A stretch of DNA of 64,000 bases, taken from positions 102,501 to 166,500 of the forward strand of contig NW_026733232.1 in the NCBI RefSeq assembly GCF_028476545.1, read 5' to 3'. Each line of letters starts with the position of its first letter. Within the stretch, counting starts at the first letter, position 1. This document shows, in pieces, positions 36,075 through 45,406 of this stretch. The notes under the pieces are model-generated. The model worked only from the letters and a program-made list of their open reading frames with translations, had not been told where the DNA came from and searched no databases. The translations under genes were made by a program, and so were the position numbers. This DNA is from Physella acuta (lineage: Eukaryota; Mollusca; Gastropoda; Physidae).

Positions 36075-36557
36075 TTACGTAAACAGAAGAGATCTACTCC
36101 ACCTGCCTCAATGACCTTTAGATCGAAATGTTTTCCAGCTTTACAGAGCACATTTGAAAACAAATTCAACACAGAAGCAATACGTGTGGTTTATTTTAAG
36201 AAAAAAATATGTGGTTAACATTACACTAACCTTCAATGAATACAATAAGCATGACCAGACTTTGTATAGTCATCTGAAAAACGTTTTTAATATTTACTTT
36301 AAAATAAAATTGATTCGCATGAAATATTTTTTATATATTATACATGGCGAATAATGTAAGGCAATGATTTCTCTATTTAGAAACAGAGAGGAAACTAAAA
36401 AGAATTTGTAAAAATTAAGTTTGTTTTTAAAAAATAAAAATAATCACCTTCTATTAACTAACCGGTAAAATGTATCGATGAATTTATAAAACAACTTACG
36501 ACATTCAAAACGATTTGTGGTGTGTAATAAAGAAATGAACTTGTAACTATGAGTCAT
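26871..36557 (-). CDS. Gene C: five-EGF scavenger-receptor-like membrane protein
   Basis: Eleven exons join in frame: 36557-36500, 35790-35530, 34734-34600, 33673-33539, 32559-32425, 31395-31261, 30759-30619, 29476-29294, 28837-28810, 28423-28380 and 27922-26871. They total 2307 nt, about 768 residues. After a weak N-terminal signal come the 10-cysteine module, EGF domains in the order a-b-a'-b'-c, a transmembrane helix and the longest cytoplasmic tail of the cluster. EGF spacing resembles MEGF10, SREC and CED-1 receptors, which bind apoptotic cells or microbial ligands; function here is inferred only from that likeness. Introns are loaded with SINEs and MITEs but the splice sites look intact, so this is the best candidate for a working gene. 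Confidence 0.8.
28142..28362 (-). mobile_element. tRNA-derived SINE (family 1)
   Basis: Reverse copy ending in CACGCCGTCCCA, with GAACTCTAGACTTTCGGGTT as box B region. It lies in a gene C intron, 18 bases from a micro-exon donor. Confidence 0.8.
28380..28423 (-). CDS. Gene C: 44-nt cytoplasmic micro-exon
   Basis: It reads HISREQTPGVNVITG, phase 2 to 1, with acceptor atttcag and donor gtgaga. A SINE lies about 18 bases into the following intron. Confidence 0.65.
28550..28759. mobile_element. hAT-type MITE, CAGTGTTTCTTCCAG family (reverse)
   Basis: The reverse-oriented copy in gene C, in the intron just downstream of the 28-nt micro-exon. Right end CTGGAAGAAACACTG; the left end is diverged, and the flanking 8-mers differ at two positions. 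Confidence 0.75.
28810..28837 (-). CDS. Gene C: 28-nt juxtamembrane micro-exon
   Basis: It reads DKYEKIVTPV across the junction, phase 1 to 2, with acceptor ttcacag and donor gtaagt. Same size and phase as in A and B. Confidence 0.65.
29294..29476 (-). CDS. Gene C: linker and transmembrane exon
   Basis: A 61-codon phase 1-1 exon. The linker carries NST and NAT sequons, then a helix (VIIGLSTAILLVGSSALVLY) and the basic anchor LRRRFKG. It is homologous to the genes A and B exons. Confidence 0.85.
30232..30612. repeat. Degenerate tandem repeat, 85-113 bp unit, four copies
   Basis: GTGTTTTATTATACTTAAGT recurs at about 30301, 30413, 30508 and 30591, with CACGTTTATTA and CATATTCCATGGAC-like blocks between. 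It abuts EGF exon c of gene C. Confidence 0.75.
30619..30759 (-). CDS. Gene C: EGF domain c
   Basis: A 47-codon phase 1-1 exon, CSSGAFGNGCQSNC to GDLCSIG, with eight cysteines and an NGT sequon. It is clearly diverged from a and b. No counterpart was found in gene B. Confidence 0.85.
30934..31130 (+). mobile_element. tRNA-derived SINE (family 1)
   Basis: Head GGAAGGCGTGGTCGAATGG, box B GAGTTCGAATCC and body GTCCACCCAGCTCAGATGGG. It lies in a gene C intron, antisense to the gene. Confidence 0.8.
31261..31395 (-). CDS. Gene C: EGF domain b' (duplicate of b)
   Basis: It differs from domain b at only a few bases (for example Lys-Thr for Lys-Asn near the end). The flanking intron sequence is also copied. 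Same splice sites and phase. Confidence 0.85.
31476..31781. mobile_element. hAT-type MITE, same family, copy 4
   Basis: Ends CAGTGGCGTAGC and GCTACGCCTCTG, target duplication tacacatt/tacaaatt (one mismatch). It lies in a gene C intron, 80 bases upstream of EGF exon b'. Confidence 0.85.
32021..32358 (-). repeat. Dispersed repeat with ACTTTCTAGAATTTACGAAC end, copy 1
   Basis: Reverse complement of the repeat at 33006-33350; shared blocks include TGCACATTTTGTTTGG, ACTTCCGGT and GCACGATTACAAGCCTTTC. It lies in the intron between EGF a' and b'. Confidence 0.7.
32425..32559 (-). CDS. Gene C: EGF domain a' (duplicate of a)
   Basis: Nearly identical to domain a at the DNA level, including the intron bases beside both splice sites. 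It lies 2.17 kb downstream of domain a, while b' lies 2.28 kb downstream of b, so the a-b pair was duplicated as a block. Confidence 0.8.
32685..32760 (-). mobile_element. SINE fragment (family 2, tail)
   Basis: TTCTTCTTCTTAATTCCC and AGTACTACGAGTCTAACAG match the 34.85-kb copy. It was carried along in the EGF a-b block duplication. Confidence 0.6.
33006..33350 (+). repeat. Dispersed repeat, copy 2 (inverted to copy 1)
   Basis: Forward copy of the same unit, with CTTGTAATCGTGCAAAAAAT and TCCGCACTATTATGCACA. Together with copy 1 it could form a 330-bp stem. Confidence 0.7.
33539..33673 (-). CDS. Gene C: EGF domain b
   Basis: A 45-codon phase 1-1 exon beginning CESGYYGEMCSQPC and ending NGHFCTES, with eight cysteines and N-glycosylation sequons (NST). 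The donor is gtaata and the acceptor ttctacag. Confidence 0.85.
33806..34520 (+). repeat. Dispersed repeat, copy 3 (longer)
   Basis: It contains the GTAATCGTGCAAAAAATCG start, a TGTGTGTATGTGTATG simple run, AACACGATAACTTGAATACC and the TTCCGCACTATTATACACAT end. The 32770-33000 stretch is a truncated relative. Intron between EGF a and b. Confidence 0.65.
34600..34734 (-). CDS. Gene C: EGF domain a
   Basis: A 45-codon phase 1-1 exon beginning CEPTHYGMDCSLKC and ending GEFCLLG, with eight cysteines. The donor gttatt is weak but shared with copy a'. Confidence 0.8.
34850..34960 (-). mobile_element. SINE fragment (family 2, 3' part)
   Basis: Reverse tail TTCTTCTTCTTAATTCC, then AGTTATGCGTCA and TTTTGGAGTTGTCTCTCC. 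It lies in a gene C intron; a partner fragment sits at 32685-32760. Confidence 0.65.
34961..35529. other. Gene C intron, no recognised element
   Basis: Contains phrases such as AACGGACACAAATTTTG that read like an old repeat, but I could not classify it. Confidence 0.5.
35530..35790 (-). CDS. Gene C: 10-cysteine module exon
   Basis: An 87-codon phase 1-1 exon with the same ten cysteines as gene B and strong identity around EPVVCPKYGRCC and REDRLKFCRELDRKTAK. The acceptor is ttacacag and the donor gtacat. Confidence 0.8.
35951..36073. repeat. (CA)n then (TA)n microsatellite
   Basis: CA repeats with GCAC variants followed by a pure TA run, in gene C intron 1. Confidence 0.98.
36500..36557 (-). 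CDS. Gene C: probable first exon
   Basis: ATG opens MTHSYKFISLLHTTNRFEC and ends at a strong gtaagt donor in phase 1, as the next exon requires. Hydrophobicity is weak for a signal peptide, so another start is possible. The upstream DNA aligns with that upstream of gene B, supporting a shared 5' region. Confidence 0.45.
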
Positions 36558-36914
36558 CTTGATTATGTTGATTTGAACTGCGGAAGCCTTGTTTTAAAAG
36601 AATTGAACTTTGTACCTGTCGGAACCTTAACACTTGACTCGAGCGAGAAAGATTTTCAGGGGCCCTGTGTTAAAAAATAGAACGTTTCAAATCTTAAACT
36701 ACTTATCAAATACTTTATTTATATTACATATTTAAATGTATTTTGATAAATATATAAATATTTAAATAATTTATTTTTCTTAAATACGTGGGTGCTATTT
36801 AAGTAAGACAAAGGTGTGTTAAAATTAAAATAAGACGGACAAGCAGTCTTGTAGTTAATAAAATCCTGATGTCTATGGGGTTTTCTTGCTAATATGGTCT
36901 CCGACAGACTATAG

Positions 36915-37140
36915 TACCTCTCAGGAGTGGGCACTTTACACTTGCGGGAGGGACATAATACTACCGGGCTGTGTGGTGGGGGTGGGGGGGGGGGGGGTGG
37001 AGAAGCGGTCAATGGTGAAAGTATGCATTTTCAATAAAAAGTAAATATTTTTCCATTTCGTTCAGGGGTATGGAGGAATGGAAGAAATGGAGAGAGGAGG
37101 GGAATTTAAACCCCTGACAGATGCCTGGAAGAAACCCTGC
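36915..37140. mobile_element. MITE fragment, CAGTGTTTCTTCCAG family
   Basis: The right end CTGGAAGAAACCCTG and a G-run interior match the family. The left end is not resolved. It lies upstream of gene C. Confidence 0.5.
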
Positions 37141-38340
37141 TTGAAAACGATGGGTAAATTCCGAAGTAGTTCGACTTGTTTCAATTCGGTTTTTCTGGGG
37201 CGTAGACCTACATTGGATTGGAAATTCACACGTTTTTCACTCGGTCGTTGAGTCACAGAGTGATTGGACTTGACTTTCACAATTTTATAATCTCATTCCC
37301 TGTCTGTAAGACGTTATTGGCTCATTATTCCCCATTAGTCATGCAACAAAGAAAAAAACATGCTAGTGGCTCTTCTTTGCCTTTTTTCAACCCCAAAAGG
37401 CGTTAACTATTTCCATGCTTCAAGCCCCTCCTCCCCACCCTTACCCCCGATTTGGATTGAATTAAGAATTTAAAAGGTTTTATAAAACATCAGGTTTTAA
37501 AAAAAAAATTAATTGCATTATTAAAGTATACTTCTTCTTGTTTGCTAAAACTAACAACATGAAATCAAAGATAATAAAGACATCATATTAACATATTTAC
37601 AACGTTTGGTAATCAACACAAAAGACGCAGGCATCAAGAAATTTTTAATAACTATTTTATATTTATTTTTTAAAAGGTACATTTATACAACACACTGCAA
37701 CCAAAGCAATTTGTAAATATGACAAAAGAACTAACTAAGCCTACTTACTATAATACCCATTTTTTTTAAACAAAAATTATGTTTAAAAAAGTAAATATTG
37801 TTCTTAATTTTTCCCCCTTTCCTAGGAACTAAAAATCGTATATCAACATGATAACATATATTTTATTCATAGGCATTATATGTTGTAAAACACTACAGTA
37901 TCGAACACACCAGACTTTCAGGTTAAACCTCGAGTACTCTACTCCCTGACCACTTAATTATCCCCTATTTAACAGAAAAATATAAATTATCTGAAAAATT
38001 TGGAAATGTCTGCATTTGCATAGGCACCTATGTAACTTAGTCTAGTACAATCATTACAGTTAATTGAACCTTCGTTTTTTAAAAGTTGCTGGAAGGAACC
38101 AATTAGAATTTAAATCGCTAAAAAGCGACTTCGTTCCTGCAACATAGTCAAGTTCTATAGCGGTGTCGTATCAATATTCCGTTTTATCACATATATGTAG
38201 TTGAATTTTTTATGAGCATGCGCCGGTTTAGTATCAACTACACTCCTATTTTTTTTATAATTTACAAGACTAACTATACAAAATGTCTTCCTCTTTCAAG
38301 CAGCCATATCTTTTCCCTATCCAATAGTTGAAGCAATATT
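37141..38340. other. Intergenic B-C, no recognisable feature
   Basis: AT-rich spacer between the gene B 3' end and gene C exon 1. No repeat family or open frame stands out. Confidence 0.55.
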
Positions 38341-38570
38341 TTAAAACTTTCCCAGTATGTCTCTTCTATACATGTCTAAGTCATTAGAACAGATATATCT
38401 ATTCACTATAAAACAGCTCATTCATTCCTTTTGGAAGTAATACATTGAAACTTTCACAGCATGTCTCTGCAATACATGTTCAATTAATTAGAACATATAT
38501 ATCTATTTACAATACAACTGCTCATTCATTCCTTTTGGAAGCAATACATTGAAACTTTCACAGCGTTTCT
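38341..38570. repeat. Tandem repeat, 107-bp unit, over the 3' end of gene B
   Basis: The string GCTCATTCATTCCTTTTGGA occurs at 38410 and again 108 bp on at 38518, and the following CATGTCTCT...ATATATCTATT block also recurs. Two full copies and part of a third. The right-hand copy encodes the last residues of the tail. Confidence 0.8.
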
Positions 38571-39365
38571 TTTCCGAATCGTCACCAATATAACAATCAT
38601 ACATGACAGTATCCTTCAAGGGCTTAAGGTAATCGTCATTAACTACATTAATATCAGATTCATCTGTATGTAGATCTGATAGCTGGCTAGCTATACATTC
38701 TATGTCACTCTTCAATGGCCTACATGCACATGTGGGTGTATCGGCGTGTCTAAGACGCGGTGATGAAGTCATGTTCTCGTCATTGTTTACATTGTTTGTA
38801 TAATTTAATCTCACACGACGCTCATGTATAAGAGAGAAATAAAGATGTTCTTCAAACAGACTATCCGAAATAATTGGCGATGTATAGGTGTTAACAGACT
38901 TGACGGTCGTTTCCTCGAGACTTTCATAGTTGTCTTTAGCTACGTTGTCTATAGAGATTGTACCTGAGTAGATGTGTGGACGATGTGGTGTATCAATACA
39001 GTCGTCTTGTACAGTGCTGACAGTTGAAAGTAAACGTGTGGGTAATGTTGTATTTATATTCCCGTCAATATCAGCGATCTCTTCATAGCTAGGACGTACT
39101 CCGTTGCCTTCATCGTGATGGATTAAAACGTCTTGAAGATTGTTTTCGTTTCTTTCAATAGCAACAAGACCCAGTTCAATGTACTGCTGCTGTACGGGAC
39201 GGGGAGGTAAATGTGGTGGATGTACTGTTACGTTACAAGGTTCAACGTTATTAAGCTCCAGGTCTATGACGCCATTGTGGTCATTGACATCACTCTCGCC
39301 CAAGATGCTTGAGTGGTCACTTATCCGGTTAAGGCTATCTTCTATCGTTGCATAAATGTCTGCAT
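38503..39365 (-). CDS. Gene B: cytoplasmic tail exon
   Basis: It opens DADIYATIEDSLNR, then an acidic stretch, VTVHPPHLPPRPVQQQYIEL, QDVLIH, EEHLYFSLIHERR, DDYLKPLKDTVMYDC and SFNVLLPKGMNEQ before the stop. The tyrosine motifs IYATI, QYIEL, LYFSL and YLKP align with sites in gene C. The tail ends about 60 residues earlier than in gene C. A tandem duplication of about 107 bp covers the stop codon and continues downstream. Confidence 0.85.
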
Positions 39366-42135
39366 CTATTCAGTTACAAACAGAACTGGGTTATTGATAC
39401 AGCATTTGAAAAATTCAGTTGCTTATTTGATGTAATTAAAAAAACAGTAATGAATTTTTAAAGAAAATATTTTAATTATGTTTTAGTAGCAATTTATTTA
39501 ATTATTTAAAATTTAAAATTACAAAAAAAAAGAATATAATTTGTATTTTGCTCATTAATATGTTCGTACTTAAGCTCATATCATATGACACGTCCTCTCT
39601 CAATTCGTTTCTGAAACCATAAAAAAAAATATCCAGGTAATCTTATAATAAAGTAAAGTTTTGATATTCTACATGTAGATCTGTTGCATTCTTTCTTGAT
39701 AAACAAGCAAATCCATCCCTCTTTTTTGCTATGCACAGGCTTATAAAAAAAACCACACATAGGCCTATATACCCCAGCTTATAGTAGAAAAAAAGTTAAC
39801 TGCTATATTGTAAGAAACGGTTTTGTAATTTATAAAAAAAAATTTACGAGCAAATTCTTACACTTGAGGAACGATGTTCTCAAAATTACCTGTGAAAATT
39901 TAATACAACATAAATTGGTAAGTCAAAACGTTAATTAAACTTTAGAAACATTTTACAATAAGAAACGGAATAATAAAAAAAAAAAACAACAAATTTTGTA
40001 AAGTTTTTTAAGTAAGTTGTAATACTAGAAACGAAGTAAATTATGTAATATGAATTTAAAATCAAAACATTATTTTAGATCCTTAAATGCAGATGTTACC
40101 TAAAAGTTTATTTAGGAAAAGACGAGTTCTTATAATTAAAATGTAAAGTCTGATTTGGCATGTTTTTATTCACTATATAAATACACATTTATTTTGTAAA
40201 TAAAAAGTATTCCCTCTGGGATTCCCAATAATATGAATTCATGTATTACCTTTTAATGTTAAACGACGACGTATGCACCAAACTAAGACAAAAGAAAGAG
40301 CAAAAAACATTGCTATACTGAAACCAACGTTATAAATGATTTTCTCTCCAGTTGTAGATTGTATGGAATTGGAATATGAGCCATTTACTTTAGAAGTAGT
40401 TGAATTTAGAGAATCTCCGATAAATGAAGTCTCGTCGTTTGAGATAGCTAAAATATATATTAAAATATAAAATGCTAAAGCTTTAAAACTCACAACAAAT
40501 AACTGAAGCATAAGGTACGAAACTATTCTCAGAAAAAAATTCTCAAAAAGAATTAAAATTATTTAAAAGATACAGCAATATTAACCGAAAATGATATTTC
40601 AACCTCAAGGGTAGACAAAGGTACAGAATATAGTCCAAGTGGAGACAGAGCAGTCGAACCCAAAGGGATCCGAACCAGCCTATTCACGCGACACCAAATT
40701 GCCACGCCGTCCATGCATCAAGTCAGACGTGTAACCACTTCTGCTTCCATCCCCTCTACACGTGTACATTTACTCATTATAGGAAGCTACTATTCGTCTG
40801 TGTTATCGTCCCTGTACTTGTGTGTCGTTTATGCGGTCAAATACTGGTCCTTGCTGTGTTTATGAGGCTGACGGTCAGAACCTTCGGGGTCAGAGGTCAC
40901 GCCTGCCCGCGTCGTCTAGGCATGAGGCATGATAGTGGTCTGTCATGAAAGCTGTAGGCCTATATTTATAGAGCTGATAGGCAGAAGTGGTTACACGTCT
41001 GACTTGATGCATGATTCGGATCCCTTTGGCTTTGACTGATGTATCTACTTGGACTATATTCTGTACCTTTGTCTACAGTCTTGGCGTTGAAATATCACTT
41101 TCTGTTAATATTGCTATTTTAGTTACAACGCCTGCTCCTATCCCCTCTACACGTCTAAAAGATAAACAAAAGGTATGTTTTGTTTTGTTTTTTGAAAAAA
41201 AAAGTTGTTTCGTGAACAAAATCGCAGATTTAAGAAATGTTTTACTAAATAAACACACAAAAAACGCATCACAATAAAAACCTAATAGACAAAAGTCGCC
41301 AATTCTCCCTACAGTACACCTCAAGCATCGACCGTTGGTGGAGTCACACTCTTGGTTGAAGCAGGCGTCACTACACTTTAAGGAACAGTCCACTCCATAG
41401 TGTGTTGGTTCACAAGCTTCAATTAGAATTACAACAAGAAACTATTTTTTAAATTGATTTTTCTTTACTGAAAAATAACCATAAAATCAAACCAAGTTAC
41501 CAAATACTTGAATACCCCTGTTAATCTTCTTCTTCCTCCTTCTTAATGCCTACAAAACAATTAAGTACTACGTGTTTACATTTTACGTGCCATAAAGATC
41601 CGTGCTTTTCTTTCAATGTTTGCTTCCATAGCCTTAGTCCATCTAAGAACAAACTATAGGGCTAAATTTTTTGGATTTGTGGTGGTCTTCCCTAGATAGG
41701 TTGCTGTCCCCGACTATCGAGTTTGGAGTTGTTTAAACTAGAGAATGTAGCAACTATGAGCTTTATACCCCCCCCCCCCCCCGTCAAAGTCATTTAAATC
41801 ACACCCAATCCACTACAACAAACAACAAGGTAACTAAAAGATTTAATGAAATAAAAATAATGTTGCTGATGTACGATTTATCTCTCGCTTAGTAAACAAG
41901 AAAGTGCAAGCATCCCAACACTTTTGATGGCGCAATTTGTGTCTGGCTGTTTTACGATCCAGCTCTCTGCAGAATTTGAGCCTGTCTTCTCTTTTGTGTA
42001 CGCTCCTCGGAAAACAATCTTGGCATTGTCCTAGATTATTGCAGAACTGAGCGACCTTACAGCACCCGTCATACTGTGGGCAAACGACAGTCTGTGTGTG
42101 AGTACATAGCCTTTGACTGACGGCACTTGCGACTC
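38503..42135 (-). CDS. Gene B: Cys-module/EGF membrane receptor (first exon uncertain)
   Basis: Six exons join in frame: 42135-41875, 41416-41282, 40447-40250, 39889-39862, 39610-39570 and 39365-38503, about 508 residues. The order is a 10-cysteine module, a single MEGF-type EGF domain, a linker plus transmembrane helix, two cytoplasmic micro-exons and a 287-residue tail. It is the shortest of the cysteine-module genes and sits head-to-tail between A and C. A signal-peptide exon would be expected upstream; a candidate lies near 43.1-43.3 kb but is not convincing. Introns hold a hAT-type MITE close to the first acceptor and a foldback repeat between the EGF and transmembrane exons. Confidence 0.7.
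39570..39610 (-). CDS. Gene B: 41-nt cytoplasmic micro-exon
   Basis: It reads NELREDVSYDMSL, phase 2 to 1, placed like the 44-nt exons of A and C but one codon shorter and little conserved. The acceptor gtttcag and a gtacga donor support it. It is less certain than its counterparts. Confidence 0.45.
39862..39889 (-). CDS. Gene B: 28-nt juxtamembrane micro-exon
   Basis: It reads NFENIVPQV across the junction, phase 1 to 2, and matches the gene C exon DKYEKIVTPV in length, phase and residues. The donor is gtaaga. Confidence 0.6.
40250..40447 (-). CDS. Gene B: linker and transmembrane exon
   Basis: A 66-codon phase 1-1 exon. The linker has NGSYSN and NST N-glycosylation sequons. A hydrophobic helix (VGFSIAMFFALSFVLVW) is followed by CIRRRLTLKG as basic anchor. 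It is homologous to the transmembrane exons of A and C. Confidence 0.85.
40573..41121. repeat. Foldback (inverted repeat) element in gene B intron
   Basis: Arms 40573-40676 and 41018-41121 are imperfect reverse complements (e.g. GACAAAGGTACAGAATATAG). Inner arms 40712-40744 and 40981-41010 pair nearly perfectly over 30 bp. The loop is about 235 bp. A related single arm lies at 49755-49800. Transposition family unknown. Confidence 0.75.
41282..41416 (-). CDS. Gene B: EGF-like domain exon
   Basis: A 45-codon phase 1-1 exon with eight cysteines in the spacing of MEGF/CED-1-type EGF repeats (CEPTHYG, CSLKC, CDSTNGRC, FC). The first hundred bases are nearly identical to both type-a EGF exons of gene C, while the last 40 diverge. 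That pattern suggests recent duplication or gene conversion. Confidence 0.85.
41505..41745 (-). mobile_element. SINE fragment (family 2)
   Basis: CTTCTTCTTCCTCCTTCTTAATG tail region, then TTACGTGCCATAAAG and GTTGCTGTCCCCGACTATCG. It lies in the gene B intron between the cysteine module and the EGF exon. Confidence 0.55.
41875..42135 (-). CDS. Gene B: 10-cysteine module exon
   Basis: An 87-codon phase 1-1 exon, homologous to the module in genes C and D. Ten cysteines lie in the order C, C, CC, C, C, C, C, C, C. The shared core includes VVCPQY, CC, QFC and REDRLKFCRELDRKTA. It is followed by a gtacat donor and has a clean acceptor, ttacacag. I do not recognise a named domain. Confidence 0.8.
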
Positions 42136-42163
42136 CTGTGTAATAGAAATTCATCACTTATAT

Positions 42164-42225
42164 CAGTGGCGGAACTAGAAAAAAAGGGCTACCCCGCAAA
42201 ATTTTTTTTAGCCCCCCCCCCTCAC

Positions 42226-42321
<96 letters not shown>

Positions 42322-42691
42322 GAATATATGATACTCAGTGCTGGCCTGGACTGTTCGGGTTTCAAAAAAAAAAAATTTCAATTAAAACAAATTACAACAT
42401 CATGTCATTTGTGTAAGTGCATTAGTGTGTTTTGGGAAATCAGTTTTATTTTATTTTATTAACCTCTATGTGGTCAAAATCATATAAAACATGAAAGCTT
42501 TGTATAAGCAATGGTGTCTCGTGTTGTTTATTTTTTTGTTTCTTTGTATTTATATTATTAATTTGCAAGAAAATTATTTTTTTTAACTATAAAAAAATTA
42601 TTATGGTCGGCTGTAGGCCCCTAAATGGCGTGCCCCCCCCCCCCCCATCCCCCGCATTGCGGGGTCTGGCGGCACTGTAGTTCCGCCCCTG
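42164..42691. mobile_element. hAT-type MITE with CAGTGGCGGAAC ends and (TA)n core
   Basis: Ends CAGTGGCGGAACTAG and GTTCCGCCCCTG, exact 8-bp target duplication acttatat. It contains a (TA)n run of about 92 bp. It ends 28 bases before the acceptor of the gene B cysteine-module exon, which remains intact. Confidence 0.88.
42229..42320. repeat. (TA)n microsatellite
   Basis: Run inside the 42164-42691 MITE. Confidence 0.98.
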
Positions 42692-43130
42692 ACTTATATA
42701 GTCACAAGAATAGCTGAGTTTTACTTCACCTCCCATTAGGACTTTTAAGTCCAAATGTTTTCCAGCTTTACAGAACACAATTCAAAAGAAAATTAACATA
42801 GAAGCAAGCCACCACTGTGGTTTATTCAGAGAAAATTCAAATATGTGGTAATTAGTATTTAACACTACACTGACCTTTAGTTAGTAAAATTAACAGGACG
42901 AGACTTTGGGTAATCATCGGGGAAACTTTTTGTTATTTACCTAAAATAAAATTGATTGATTTGTAATCTATTTAATACTTTTTACACAACTCATAATTTA
43001 AGAGTGTGAATTAATATTTTTTTAAAAGAAAACAAAATTGAAATTATTTATAAAATCAAGTGTGTCATTAAAATAAATAAAAATTATCACCTTCCAATAA
43101 TACAGATAAAATATGCCGTTAAATTATTAC

Positions 43131-43322
43131 AACATTAAAACTGTTGATGATGCATACGAAAGATAAGAATGTAACTATGATTTCTGTTGATTTAAGTGAT
43201 TTAAACAAAGCAGGACTTGTTTTAAATTGTATGAACTTTGTACCTGATGTCCCGTTACCACTTGACTTAAGTGGGCAGTACAGGGAGTGGCCCGGGTTTA
43301 ATAATAGAAACGTTTTATTCAT
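43131..43322 (-). pseudogene. Candidate or eroded first exon of gene B
   Basis: The reading frame from MNKTFLLL ends in a hydrophobic stretch, EIIVTFLSFVCIINSFN, resembling the signal-peptide exon of gene D (EFIVTFLFFCG). The DNA around it aligns with the sequence upstream of gene C exon 1. The start ATG that gene C uses is absent here, and the aligned donor would leave phase 0 rather than the phase 1 the next exon needs. It may be eroded, or the true exon may differ. Confidence 0.3.
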
Positions 43323-43483
43323 AAGTTGTTCTTTTTTTTATTCACAACGTATTTTCTGTACAAGTTAACCACAATTGTATTTATATTAAGTAAAGGCGGA
43401 AACAGCGGGCAATCTGTCATGTGTTTCAATGTCCATAATTATCGTGGTGGTATAAGGATACTGGTGGGGTTATTCCTGCCAAA

Positions 43484-43695
43484 AGGGTTTCTTTAAGACA
43501 TTTACTCCAGGAGGGGGGGGGGGTGAGACTCAAAAACTTCAGGGGAACTTAAACGATGGGGGCGACCGATGGTATATTTTCTATAAACATGTTATATTTT
43601 TCAATTTCTTTCCAGAGGGTGGAGGGGGGAGGGGGTGATGGATGCGCTCCTGTTGGGGGTGGAGGCCACACCCTCTGAGAAACGTCTGAAAGAAG
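43484..43695. mobile_element. MITE fragment, CAGTGTTTCTTCCAG family
   Basis: GGGTTTCTTTAAGACATTTACTCC on the left, GTCTGAAAGAAGG on the right and G-runs between resemble the family. Strongly diverged; upstream of gene B. Confidence 0.45.
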
Positions 43696-44905
43696 GTCCG
43701 GGGTGTGGTTTTAAAATCGAAGTTTTCTGGGGAGTACATTAAACTGGGAATACACAATTCTTTACCCGGAAGGTGAGTCAGAGAATGATTAGTATCAACT
43801 AACATAACTTAAAATCATAAGCCGAGTCAGTAAAACATATTGAGTTCACTGCAACATATAACTGTACTCCTAGATCAGCATATTTGCAATAAGGGTAGCA
43901 TTGGAAAATTATTAGATAGCAATGACTAAATCTTTCAACTAAAGTGGGTATAACCAAACCAAATTTAGTTTAAAATGTAATATATATCCTAAGAAAATTT
44001 GAATATAAAAAACGCTGTAAAATATAAACGGAGTCATCCCCCTACTTTTCAACATGCCCTGCAATGTTAAATATAGCTGCCACGAGAAACGCAAGAAACC
44101 AGCCGTTTTGAAAACTACTGCAATATTATTTCATGAAATAAACATGGAATGACTAAAAACATACAAGTTTCATTCAATCTTATTACTCGTAATGTTATGG
44201 TATCATTAAAACCCATTTATCTATCGTCATAGTCTTGATTCTTTTAAGACTACTGTACCTAATTAATCATTTATTTAATTAATTTTTAAACATCGCAATA
44301 TTAAGAATGGTTTGCGATGTTAGTGATACTCCTGAAAAACAAAACTTGACAAGACTCCACATACATTTTCACACATAATTAAAATCAAGATCTCATTAAC
44401 TGCCCTAAAGGCCGTCCCCGTATTATGATTATTACCCAACCCCCAAATAAAAACAATATAATCAATCGGAATTTAAAAACCAATCCCCGTTTGTTTTGCT
44501 GTTAACAAAAATAAAATATTTGCCACCTCACGTTTTGTAAGATCACCTCCATGTCCAAACTGGCATATCATCACTAAATTCTGTAAAATTTTCATCTTGT
44601 TCGTTTATTGTATATTTTGGGGACATTAGTTTTGAAGCTGACATCAATGTCGGCAATACCCCTTTGTGAGGTAATGGATCCAACCTTTATTGAGTGTGTT
44701 TAATTTTTCAAGGTTTGCAGCGAATAACAATGGTTGTAATTCATGTCTACTTGAAATGTGTTTTATATATATTTGCAATTATCGATTACGTTACAGTTGC
44801 TATGCTTTAATAATGGCAATGGGTAAGTAAACAGTAAAGAATTCTCTTTAGACCTAGCGATAAAATTGGGCAGATGAATGTTTCTTGACCTCGGCGTGTG
44901 AAGGG

Positions 44906-45076
44906 AAGGTATGGTCAGCACTTTGCACAGCCGCCTTTACTTTCCCTAACATGAGTTAGGCATCCATCAGAGCTGGATTAACTCAGGGACGTTGTATTGA
45001 TTTGGACTCGGGTTTGATTTCGAGACTTTCAGGTTAGCAGCCTAGCGCTCTACCGCTATGTCCACGCCGTCCCATA
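44906..45076 (-). mobile_element. tRNA-derived SINE (family 1)
   Basis: Reverse copy: GCCGCCTTTACTTTCCCTAA body, then CTACCGCTATGTCCACGCCG and TCCCAT at the head. Upstream of gene B. Confidence 0.8.
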
Positions 45077-45252
45077 AAGACAATCAGTAGTGTTCAGTTA
45101 TCTAGTCCGGCCTTGTTCTTAAGGAATATTTTAATGATAAATACAACTTTAAAAATCACAGCCCGTGAGTTATTTTTATTGCGCTCTAGACAGTTTTAAA
45201 TACACAATAGAAACATGTGTGATAATTATTATATTTTCGTTTAAAAACAAAT

Positions 45253-45406
45253 GATTGAGTGACATATGCCCAGCCGCCTTTACTTTCCCTAACGTGAATT
45301 AGGTACCCATCAGAGTTGGGTGGACTCAGGGACGGTCTACTGACTTGAACCCGAGACTTACGGGTCAGCAGTCCAGCTCTCTACCGCTAGACCACTCCGT
45401 CCCATT
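45253..45406 (-). mobile_element. tRNA-derived SINE (family 1)
   Basis: Reverse copy of the same body and head (ACCGCTAGACCACTCCGTCC), about 200 bases from the previous copy. Confidence 0.8.
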
